A stretch of DNA of 64,000 nt from Agrypnia vestita (Eukaryota > Arthropoda > Insecta > Trichoptera > Phryganeidae). The notes under the pieces were generated by a model, which saw nothing but the letters and a program-made list of their open reading frames with translations, had not been told where the DNA came from and did not search any database. A program made the translations under genes and the position numbers. Of the stretch, positions 47,729 to 59,800 are shown one piece after another. The DNA lies in assembly GCA_016648135.1 (NCBI GenBank), contig JADDOH010023662.1, forward strand, positions 62,001-126,000, written 5' to 3'. Positions within the stretch are counted from its first letter, which is position 1, and the number at the start of each line of letters is the position of its first letter.

Positions 47729-48554
47729 CTTGTTGTGGGCCGTAAATTTTCGGCATTTTTTGTGATTTTTCTTTTTACGAAAAAACCATGAAAACATGCG
47801 TATATTAAAAAAAAAACACACACATTCATATTATTTTATCGTAAGTGTCGAAACGCAATGATTTTTTTATCATTTAAGTAAAAAAAATAATCTTTTTTTG
47901 AATTTCCATAATGTTGCCAGCGCAACATTTTCTGAAAAATAATAATAATTTTTTTATTTGTTTATTAGAGACAACACTACTATTAATAATAATAATCTTC
48001 TTCTGTGTGATATATTTTGTTGCACGGCACGGCACACGACCGGACATCGCACTCATAACACATAAATATGATACACTTTCACACACACACATATTTCAAA
48101 TAAACGCAACAAAATTGCGTGTATTTTTGTTAATAAATCACTATTAGTATTCAATTGAATCATAAACCAACAAAAACTGACAAATATCGCAAAACATATC
48201 GTATATATTTGTATATACGTGTACAAATAAATCGAAAATCGAAAAAAATAAATCGTATTTCCCGCGCACATTGCGCGTGACCTTGACGATGGAATATTTG
48301 AATTTCGATTGCACAACACGCGATCGGGGCGACATCTACAACTTCTCTATACGATTTTGACGGCAGAAAAACTTCCGTTTTGATTGTTGATTTAAAATAT
48401 AATCGGTGATGTTTTTGAGTTGAAAATGGAGCGACAGGTCACAACAGGATTTCTCTATTGGGAAAAAATTACGTTTTTCAAATTCGATACGCGGCCGTCG
48501 ATAAATAAATTATTTTGTGCCTGTCGGATATGTGCGTCCGCGGCCCAGGGGGGG
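47729..48554. mobile_element. 826-bp piggyBac-like non-autonomous element, TTAA target duplication
   Basis: Present only in repeat B copy 2. Copy 1 has AATATTAAAATAC with a single TTAA (11450-11453); here TTAA occurs at 47725-47728 and 48555-48558 around the insert. Imperfect ends: CTTGTTGTGGGCCG and the inverse of CCCCCCCTGGGCCG. No ORF resembling a transposase. GC-richer right part (CCCGCGCACATTGCGCGTGA). The TTAA duplication is what supports the piggyBac superfamily; the TIRs differ from the relic at 26588. Confidence 0.85.
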
Positions 48555-48997
48555 TTAAAATACATATTTGTAAATAAGAATATAAATAAAATGTAAAAAT
48601 CATAAAAAGTTATATCGGATCATGAATTCGTTACTGTTTCAGTAGCATGTAGTTCTAATCTTAAACATTTCCTGCTTTGGCGCTTCTAGTTATCTTTCTA
48701 GAATTAATCTTATCGGAATGTCAATGCCCAGTATGTATGCCTTACAACTTTAGTATTTCTGTGTATTTCAAATCTCTTCACTTTAACTTCAGTTTGATCT
48801 TTCATATTATCTCCACAAAAACCCATTACGGTGGATGTGGTACTATCAAATATAAAATGATAGTAGGTATTCGAATTATAATTGTATTTACATATATGTG
48901 TATTGATATTGGCCAAAATTGATTCCTCATTTCTTAAATGTAATGAACACAGAAATATAATAAATAATTTAATGTTAGATTTCACATTATAAATTGA

Positions 48998-49241
48998 CGG
49001 TCCCTTTGTATACTGTCGAATCTGCAAAAATTCGATTTTCTGTTTACTAACTTAAACTATCCGATTTGCCTTATATTTTCGGATAATGTTAAAAATATTT
49101 TTAATTTTCCTTTAAAATTCGCTTTTTTAAAACTAAAACTCAAATTTTATTTAACACCAAAAATATAGAGTAAATTAGATGTTTTGAGATAGTAAAGCGA
49201 AAATAGAAATTTTGCAGATTCGACAGTATACGTTGGGACCG
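48998..49241. mobile_element. Palindromic MITE with CGGTCCC ends (repeat B copy 2)
   Basis: Counterpart of 11895-12169, about 30 bp shorter inside, flanked by perfect TTGA on both sides (48994-48997, 49242-49245). Confidence 0.72.
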
Positions 49242-50628
49242 TTGAAATGTTTGTCTTTATATGGTTTGAAGGAATTAAATCAAATTGATATAATTTTTTA
49301 CAGAGACTGCGTGTGGGTTTTTGTTTTGTATTAATTTGCTAGTTTTATAATATGTGAAGGGTCATTTATTTCAAGAAACATGTTTTATATTGGATTAATT
49401 ATTTTAATGAAGAGAGATTCTGCTTTGTAAAGCGTACAACATACAGGTTTGTTGCATTTTGTGTCTACATATGTACTTGTCTTCTCTGCTGGTCTTGAAA
49501 TTATCATTTGAAACTTATATTTTTGTAATTTAAGATAATAAAAAATATATATATACAACATTTTCAATTGATGTGTGCACCATCCAATGAATACATATTT
49601 TACATTTAGTATGATATAAATAAGTATAAATTTAATAAAACAGATTATGTAGGTACAGGTTCATTAAAACTAGTATTGTACATATTATATTTAAACATAT
49701 CATGTCTAAATGTTTTCTTTCGCATATAAGTAATATTTTCTAACTGCATAAAGGTAAAACACAATAATGTAATATAAATATCATGTTAATTGACATTTTG
49801 TTAATTATATTATGATGATGGTATGTTTATGCATTACAAAGTATCTTTTATGTGTAATTTTAGAATAATTTCCTTTTGAAATTTTAATCTACAGACTAAT
49901 TAGGTATAATTTACTACTCTATTAAATAAATACACGTTTTAGTCATATACGCCTGAGCAATAAGATGATGGACAATATTATTATTATTACAATATTATTA
50001 TTATCCTCTTTTAAATAAGTAAAGCTTTTTATTATTAAATTAAAAGAATTTCAGGTTTTTTCCTTTTTATTTTTCATAATTAAAAATGATGATAGCGACA
50101 TCTATGTTTTTGTCATATAAGCTATAATTTTGAAACTACATTGTACCACAATGCTTAAATAATATTCTTTATTTGTAAAATAAATAATCTCAAGTCAAGA
50201 CCACAAGACTTATTATATAAAAAAATACATATACATATGTATTTACTAACATTGTAATATTTTTTTTCATTAAAATGTAATTTTTGTGTAGTTTTGACTT
50301 TTCCAACTGTTTACCAATTACCTTGATGTATTTTTGTAATCGTAATATTTTATATATTCAGTTTTCTTAACATGTATTTAATTTTATGTTAATTTTTTTG
50401 AAATAAATATTTTTTTAATGAGCTAACCATCTTTTAATTAAAGCCTAATAATAAATATAAATTTAAAATTGGCGCCAATACCTACCGCCTAACCCCCCAC
50501 CATTTTGCAGGGGGCGTGGCCTGGTTTAGTTCCAAAACCTTCCGCCGCTGCGCGGTTTTCAATTGCTGGAAAGCCATAGATGATTTTACTACTTTAAGTG
50601 TCTTATCTATATTATTATGTTATCTATG

Positions 50629-50848
50629 ACTTTGTCTCAATTACGATTATCCGTAGGTACCCGCACTTAAATATTTCTTCTGTACACATTTTTTTCCCTT
50701 AAAAATCGTGGCGCCAAAATTTGGAACATATAGAAAAACGTTTGAAAGTAATCATAGTTTTCGTTTGTCTCGCTCACATTTTTTGCTATTGTTCTGCAAT
50801 TTAGTTTTATCAAATTATTTTTAAATCTGCAACTTGTTGAATTTAACA
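50629..50848 (+). promoter_or_regulatory. Short upstream region of the HSF-like gene
   Basis: Only about 220 bp separates the end of repeat B copy 2 from the start codon, so the promoter or 5' UTR probably lies here or within the repeat. No TATA box or heat-shock element could be assigned with confidence. Confidence 0.3.
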
Positions 50849-53800
50849 ATGTTTCAGGACGACGGTGACGGTTGTTTGACGCATTTGCGATTTCCTCAAA
50901 AATTATGGTATTTATTAAATGCACAAACAGATGCCATAATTTGGGGATCATTGGGTCAAACTATTTTACTAAATTACAGCGTATTAGATCGCTATCTGCG
51001 CTGTAATAAATCAATTTTCAAGACAACCCACATATCGAGTTTTATCAGACAATTGAATTTATACGGGTTTCGAAAAGTAACTTCTCATTTGCAAGACCCC
51101 CTTTGCAATTCAAGTAATCCAGATCTACATGAGTATATGCATGATTTTTTCCAGCATGGAAAATCTGAGTTATTGAACAATATAAAAAGAAAAACTTGGA
51201 ATATGAAGAAGTTTAATAATGTTGTGGTAAGCTTTATGATTCATTTTATTTATTAAAATTCTGTATATTATAATTGATAATACATAATCTGTCTACAAAT
51301 ACAAACAAAATTGACAAGCAAAGCAAAATGATTTGTTGAATGGAACGTTGTTTTATAAATTTATACATTCATTGGACAATTAGATTGTTGGGATAGGTAA
51401 ATGAACTTGGGTGTGAGAATTTGGAAAAAATGATGGATTGATGAGGAATAGTGGATTTTTGCAGAGGTTTTATATGATTGTGGATTGTTGGGCACACAAA
51501 TATCCAGTGGTAAAAATCTACTACTTAGTATCGGTTGCATCAGTTTGGTTTACTATGATTTTTCATTTAAATCATAGATTTTTGCATTTTTCACCAATCA
51601 AATAACCCATTTTCGTAAAAATCTTTGCTTTAAATTTAAACGAATATTATTATAAATCAAGTTGATACAAACGGCCCTTATTTGCACACAATTAAAAATC
51701 TTTTCTTTTATAAAAATGCTTAATTTTAATTTAGAGAAAGAAATTAATTATCAAGATACCTTTAAGACATCCATCAATATTCTCAATTAATTTTTCACCT
51801 TTTCACCATTTTTTAATCTTTATTATTATAATTTTTTTGTGTATAAAATTTATTTTATATTACAATTACACAAACAATGATTTATCGCTAAAAAGTGGTT
51901 TTAACAATAGATCAAGCTTTATATTGGTTCTCCTATTACAGATTTCAATTATTTAATGCTATCTATAAGTAACACAAATAAAAATTTGCTCTCAAAATTT
52001 GTACAATATATTGATGCCGACTACAGTTTTTCTTCTCTTCAGCTCTCATTTCTAAGAATCATGATCGCTATGAGATGTCCTTTTGTTTGTGCTCTTGCCA
52101 ATCTTTCTCCATTCATTCCTACACTGTGCAGTCTGAAGAGTTAATGTGAATGAGAACCCCAACACCTGTTAGTCTGGTCTGTCCAGTGAGCGGCAGATTG
52201 TCTTCTTTCTCTTCAACCTTCCACGTTTCTGGGTACTCTACTTTTTCTAGGTTATTATCTGGACATATTTTCCAAATGAAAATATATATGGCTATCTTCT
52301 TCTTCTTCATGTGCCCTGTCGGGTCCCCCGACGTCGGCGATCATCTGAGAAGTTTCCCCGTCCAGGGCAGTGCGGAACAACTCTTCCACGCTTCTTATCT
52401 CGGTCCACTCTCGGATGTTTCGAAGCCAGGAATGCCGCCTCTTTCCGACCCCTCTGCGACCCTCAATCTTCCCCTTTATGATGAGCTAAGAATGGAGTAC
52501 TTTTCACCTCTCATCATATGGTCAAAGTATGAAATTTTACGGAGCTTTACTATGTTGAGTAACTGAACTGTCTGTTTGTATTTGCTCTACGTAAAACTTC
52601 AATAGTACTAGTCATGTCAGTTCAGGATATCTTTAACATTTTACGATGTATCCACATTTCGAACGCCCTTAGGCGATTCAGAATATTCACCTTCAGCATC
52701 ATTGCTTAAACACCGTAAAGTAGAACTGACCATACATAGCATTTGGTCAACCTGTCTGAGCTTCAAGTTTAAGTCGTCATTACAGAGTAGACTTTTCGTC
52801 TTATTAAAAGATGCACGGGCTGTCTCTATTTTGCATTTGGCTATCATGGAGTCATTAAAGCATTCTTTAACTATTGAACCTGTTTCCCCACATGTCAGGT
52901 GTTTGGTTACAAAATATTTATTAGTTAATATCTGATTCCTTAAGGAGTTTCACATGTTATCTAAAAGTGGTTGTGGACGATGCGTCCAAAAAATTGGATG
53001 ATGTGTCTCATGCATATGCTTTTCCTTAATGTTTAACTCTTCCAGAAAGGAGGCATTACCACTTCTTGCTGTCCATAGGCTCTTCAATAATTTATCTGCA
53101 GCACTTTACAAAAATGTATATTCTCTATCTTTTGTTTTCTCTTATTGTCCATATCTCCACTCTGTGCAGGCATGTAACTTGACCAGACACATTGTTGTTT
53201 TCTTTGCACCTACCTTGTTTCTCCAAGTCTTGTCCAATTTTGATAAATCTTTTCTCTGTTACAATTCTTCTTTTGATTCCTACTTCTAACGTCTTTTATT
53301 AAATTAAATTAATCTTTTACATTTCTCCAAAGCACTTTTATATATTGCGTGAATGTCGGCTGAGATGTTTTATTGGACTCATTTATTTCAAAGTCCATCA
53401 GCCTGATTTCTTCTATTTTCCTTCCTCTATTTGTGAAGTAGTTTAGACATTTCTTTAATCTGTTTGGATTGTATTATATATATGCCAATCACTTTTACAT
53501 TTTTTGATATTAATAATTACTGTTAAAATTAAATGCACCTATACATTATTTCACAGTACAAACACACAAATTTGAAAATTAACCGAACTTTCGGAAGCCT
53601 CCGACTGCGTAAGGCTCGCAAGGCTCTCCAGGAGGCGCTTTACAGGGCCACGCTGCAGTATGACAGAACGCCCAGTTATATTAAGGAAACATATGAACCA
53701 CAAGGTAACAATTAATTTTTATTTTAGTAGAAGCTTCTGATTTCTAAAAATCGTGATCGAATCGTGAAGAATTTGAATTTTCTGCATGTTTTAAAGTTGT

Positions 53801-56800
53801 TTTTAAGACCCTTCTGGCTGACGTTTCGGATCTTACTGAGGGGTCCATCATCAGGGCTGATGTGCTCTTATGTTGTGGTTAAGTATTAGCTTTAATACTG
53901 AATTCCAACCGAATTGTTACTTCACAGTCCTAGGACAACACTGACGCAAACCGAAAAATGGGTGCGAACGCCGAATCGACAGCCTGGTTGGTATTTATGA
54001 TAATTTAAGACTGCCATATCTTTAGCTAGTAATATTTGTAAGTAATACAAATTATTGTTGAATTGCAATATCTTTAATTTTCAACAATTTCTGGAACAAC
54101 ACTGCCACAATTTAAATATGGCTATAAATCATATATGTATTCAAAAAGCATATATGTATTGTGTATTACCATCCAAGTGATTAGGTTCAGTTATGTTTTA
54201 ATTAATATCGAGACAGAAATAAAAAGAAGTCGAAAACTGAAATGCAATTTACATAGAACGTGACATTTTGGATTGTGGCAGTGATTTTAATTTATACTAT
54301 TTTTTGTTCCAAGATTCCTTTATAAATATCTTATATAAATTGTACCTTTAAATAGGCATGATGACAGTATTAAAGAATATGTGATTTTAGAGAAGAAAAT
54401 ATTTTGAAAGGATTCTATAAAATGATCCAGATTCTGCAATCGGCTATTTTAACTGAAATACCGGTCAGTGCAATTGACATCACGCCTAAGTAATCATCAC
54501 TGTGTGATCAATCATGACGTGACGTAGACACCATGACACCTGCTGGTGTTTTTGCGCGAAATTAAAAATAGGTAGATGAAAATTCAATTATTTTTATAAA
54601 AACTTAGTTTATTACTGAAATAATGTTATTTTCAGTAATAGTAGATGTGTACCTACATTATTATAGAAGGTTATTTAAAAATCTGTCATCATGCCTATTG
54701 TAACTATTGTAATTTCCTCATCCCTGCACCACAGAGACAGCGAAGAGGTTTTGTATGGTCATCTTGCCGCGCCGCCTACACAGTGTCAGCGACGTAGCGA
54801 GGATGACCATTTAAGCATTAAAATAATGCCAAATTGGGTGGCGAAAGTGTAGGGCCAATATGGGAGCTATTGCTCATAAAATGGCCCTGTGTATGCAGTG
54901 GGTCCCTCTTCGCTGTATCTATTTGTTCTTTCCGATCTTTTAGAGGGCATGCTTGAATTTCGGGATTATCAATTGCGATTTTGGCCTACTTGGATTCATC
55001 AATGCATTATGTTTGGAACAATTGAAGAGTGTTAACCCGTTTAAAAGATATATATATATATATATATTCCCTGTTTCCTTTTTTATTTGAAAATGAGACT
55101 GTTACTGAATTAAATAAAACTAATGATAATCAAGATATATTTCAATGCGTACGAAAATTTATATTTGTATATGCGTAAATTTTATTCTCAGGCACTCTGA
55201 GGACTGAATACAATGAAAGGCTGGAGGGCGCTACACTGCCCATCTCTTGGATCAGTAAAACTCCTCAAAGTTAGTTTCTATTATTTATTATTTCTCTATT
55301 ATTTTTAACTGAATTCCCTCATCCAACAACACACATAATTTAACACATCTTTCTAATCCTTTACCACATTTCCTGTTTATTCCTCTATTTCAGTTTCTTC
55401 CCAATATAATTCTATCTTACCAAATGACAATTACGGAGAAGAGATGAGTCTGTCTACTTATATTGAGAATTTTAGGTGAGTTTGTTTCAATAACATATCT
55501 GAAAATAATATTGACGGTATACTCTTGAATCTGTAAAAATTATTTTTTTGTCTTACTTTATTAAACCATCCAATTTGTTAAAAAAAAATCGAATTGGTGA
55601 ATGATGCTTTAAATTAAATAATTTCTAATAGAAACATGTCAACCGAGACAAGACTTGCGGTACACAATGGAATTCTGGTACCAACACTGATGTATGGAAG
55701 TGAAACCTAGAGTTGTTAGAAGAGGAACAAAAGTAGACTAAATGCGACGGAAATGAGAATAGGCGCGTGAGTAGCAAATCGGCAAAAGAATGGTCAGAAA
55801 GATATATGCAAATGTTGATGGTACTAGAAAGAGTGGGCGGTCGCAGAAGATTTACCAGGTTAATTAGATACTGGAAGATGTCAACAATCGACAAGCTCTC
55901 ATGCAAGATGTACAAATTCGGGGGATGAGGTGAGAGTTATGTATCAGAAATAGAATTGTGTGCACTCACTCAATCAATTAATTTAATTGAATATTCATTT
56001 TGTAAACTAATTTTTATTGACATATTTTACACTAAAAAGATTCATGCATTGTTCCCCGGCAGCAATTAAAAGATAATTTTTCTTGCTGTTCATCATCTTA
56101 TGTGCCAGAAATGTGATGTTTACTGACCATTCCATGTGTGATGTGGTCATTTTATTAAGAATTTACTATAGTTGTAGATTTAATCTGGTGTGGCAGACTT
56201 TACAACAAACAGAATTGTATGTAGGTTTTATTTTTTTAATGCTTCAACAGGCTAAGAGGCCCGATTGATGAAATCGTTACACCCACGCTTGAGTAAATCA
56301 CATAGATTTATTGTGACCTCACTGGGAAACAAACCTGGAACCCTCGGTGTGGGAAACCATGGGAAAACATCAAATATCATGCCCACTGGGCTATGAGGGA
56401 ACATGATTCTGACCTAGTGTAACAAGATGTATGTTCCTATGATTCAGGCTCACAATATCAATAATAGTGTTAATTTGTTTTATTTCATCAGAGAATCTGA
56501 AGATATGAATGCACCTGTCATCGAGGAAATTTTTGGCGTAACCACGCACGATATTCCGCTGGAGAACGATGACTGTCTGATAGGTGAACAACCTCAACTG
56601 ATAGACTACAAATCCTTCTTAAATAATAATATGGTGGTGGTGGAAGTGCTGGATCACAACGATCCCAATCAGAATACGATGCAGAGCACGTCGCACTGTG
56701 AGTGGAATCAGATCACCGATGACATCGCATTTACAGAGAGTGAAATATTCTTTGACCGGGCAAACGAGGCAATAAAAATGGAGAATCCTTTACCAGATCA

Positions 56801-59800
56801 AGAGGTGGGTGATTATTTTAATTGTTACATTACATATGTTTCGTGACCGCCACGCGCGGGCCGCGCAATGATTTTGATTAGTCGGGTCTGGTACCCGATG
56901 TGTTCTGTGCCAACCGCTAGCCAGGATTCAAATTTTTTAAAATCCGCCCAGTGACAGTTGAAAAGCGTGTCGGTGACCTTTTTTCGGTGAGAACTGACAT
57001 TCTTCTTCGTATGGCACCCAAATCCAATGAAGAATCAGTTCGAATTAGCCTTCCGGAAGAGACAGAATCTGTTCCAGATTCGACGAAGCCAGAACAATTG
57101 AGGATTGAAAGGAAAGCTGTAAGTACAATTTGTCCACTGTGGATTATAGCTAGCGTTGGCCTGGTGTATCTCGAGTGTCAGAATATTATCAATCATTATC
57201 GGCGAAAATTGGGAAGGAAATTATTTCTTTCCTAATTCCCGACCCGCGTGCGATGGTGGCGATCCGTCCATCATCGTACAACATATATGCTCCAGTTGTA
57301 TTATAATAACAATACATATTTAAAATTCAATTCCAACAAAATACTCAATCATTTTTCAAACTATGTTAAGATCTCGAGTTAAGGCGGTTAATTTAGGCGA
57401 CCTACCACGGTACAACTAAAGGCTAGACATTCACTGCGAATGCATATTTCGGCGTTTTTTACGAAAATGTGGGTTTTTATTATTCATTTATATCATAATT
57501 TATATGATAGATTGCAATTTTTTTAGGGCGATAACTTAGATAGAACCTTTGTTCTTATATAAAAGTAATAAACTGAACATTTTTTACAATAAATAAGAAA
57601 AATATAGGCATTAATCCACAGGCCGCGGCAAAAAAAACGTTTTTAATGTTCCCGGGAGGAGATTCGTTCGTTGAAAATTTGTATGTAAGCATAATATGTT
57701 TTTTTTATACGCATAAAGTTTACTTAATTATCTAGAATCCGTACGTAGGATATTAAGAAATATTCAATATTAATAAAAATTATAATGTTTCAAAGATGCT
57801 AGAAATTTTTACGATTTTGATGCTTTTCAAATATTGTTTATTCATATAAAAAGATGATTTTAAACGATATATTGTATCTATATTCGCACTTTGAGTCTTC
57901 ATTCACTATTAAAAAGCTACATTTTTTATTAAAAATACGTTAATTATTATTTTAAAATAAAAATTCTAAAGTGTGAAATGTGTCAAGAAATAGCGCAGTT
58001 TTGAATCAGTGCCGTGCGGAAGAGGCGGACGTTCCTCTGTAGTCCATACACTTTTTCATAAAAAAATCACTTTAAACGTGTTTTTATGCCAAATTTGACA
58101 TTAGTTCAAAATGATACCATGTTATATATTCGAAAGCAATCTATTTGTCGCAGATAATAAGTTTTTTTTTAAACTAATTTAATATTATTTTGCTTTTCTC
58201 CTGATTAACTCACATTGAACGCTCGTCAGAATGTCTGTCATACGCGAGCTTTGTGACCTTGTAGGCGGCGGTATATTCGCGAAGATGTCATTGTAATTTA
58301 TAAAGTCAAGTAAGATATTAATTTACGACATAATTTTTAAAATATAGATAAATGGTTGTTAATTTTCTTTTTAATTCAATACATATTGTTGGAGTAGTTT
58401 TTGGTTTATTTTAGATAAAAAAATATTTGAAATGAATTAAATTCACAGGTGTTTCGACATTTCAGTCGGAAGTCAAAATAATATTAGGTCCTTACATATG
58501 AAATTGGCATTTTGCCGTACTGGCAAATTTGATCTCAAATATCTTCTCTTTGGTTAGGAATTCCAAATCCAAATTTATACAGCTATTTACTCATGTATTT
58601 GTGTTTTGAAAATTAAAATTCATTTGTTTTTTCCTCAATTGTTTTTTTCTTTGCGTCACTCAGTTTACAAAATGAAAAACTTGAAATATCGCGTTATTTA
58701 CGAGTACGAGTTCCACCGTGGCACCAGTGCTGCAGAAACGGCTCGAAGGATTAATGATGTGTATGGCGACGGTGCCGCAAAAGAAAACACAGTGCGTTTT
58801 TGGTTCCAACGTTTTCGTTCTGGAAATTTCGACCTGCAGAACAAGCCCCGTGGACGGCCGGAGACCAAAGTTGATAATGAAGAATTGAAGGCTATTGTGG
58901 AAGCGGATCCATCGCAAACTACATCCGAGTTAGCTGCAGGCTGCGGTGTTAGTGATAAAACTGTTTTAATCCACTTGAAGCAAATTGGTAAGGTGAAAAA
59001 GCTTGAAAGGTGGGTACCTCACGAATTAAGTGAAGCAAATCAACAAACGCGCGTTGACTGCTGCGTTGCATTACTCAACCGGCACAATACTGAAGGGATT
59101 TTAAATCGAATCATTACCTGTGATGAAAAGTGGATCCTGTACGATAATCGGAGGCGCTCATCGCAATGGCTGAACCCTGCCGAACCAGCCAAACCATGCC
59201 CCAAGCGAAAATTGACTCCAAAAAAGTTACTTGTGAGCGTTTGGTGGACTAGTGCTGGTGTCGTTCGCTTTCTTAAATCTGGCCAGACGATTACGGCAGA
59301 TGTCTATTGTCAGCAACTGCAAACCATGATGGAAAAGCTAGCTGCTAAACAACCGAGGCTGGTTAATCGCTCTAGGCCACTGCTGCTTCATGATAACGCT
59401 AGACCACACACTGCACAATAGACGGCTACCAAATTAGAGGAGCTTCAATTGGAATGTCTAAGACATCCACCGTACTCTCCGGACCTTGCCCCAACAGATT
59501 ACCATTTTTTTCGAAATTTGGATAACTTCTTGCAAAGGAAAAAATTCAACTCCGATGGGGCAGTCCAAACCGCCTTCAAGATTTTATTGATTCCCGTCCG
59601 AATGGTTTTTTTAGTAAAGGGATCGATGAACTACCTATGAGATGGCAAAAGTGCATAGATAGCAATGGTACATACTTTGATTAAATAAATATATTATAAT
59701 TAAAAAAAAATCGGCTTTATGTTCCTCCCATACTAAACGCCAATTTCATATGTAAAGACCTAATATCTAAATCTGCTTATGTGACACAAGATTTAAATTA

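Larger units (their letters stand above)
43315..50628. repeat. Long direct repeat B, copy 2
   Basis: Partner of 7134-13565. Carries a piggyBac-like insertion (47729-48554) and about 200 copy-specific bases near 46291-46497, and lacks the 143-bp MITE. Its right end lies about 220 bp upstream of the start codon of the HSF-like gene. Confidence 0.92.
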
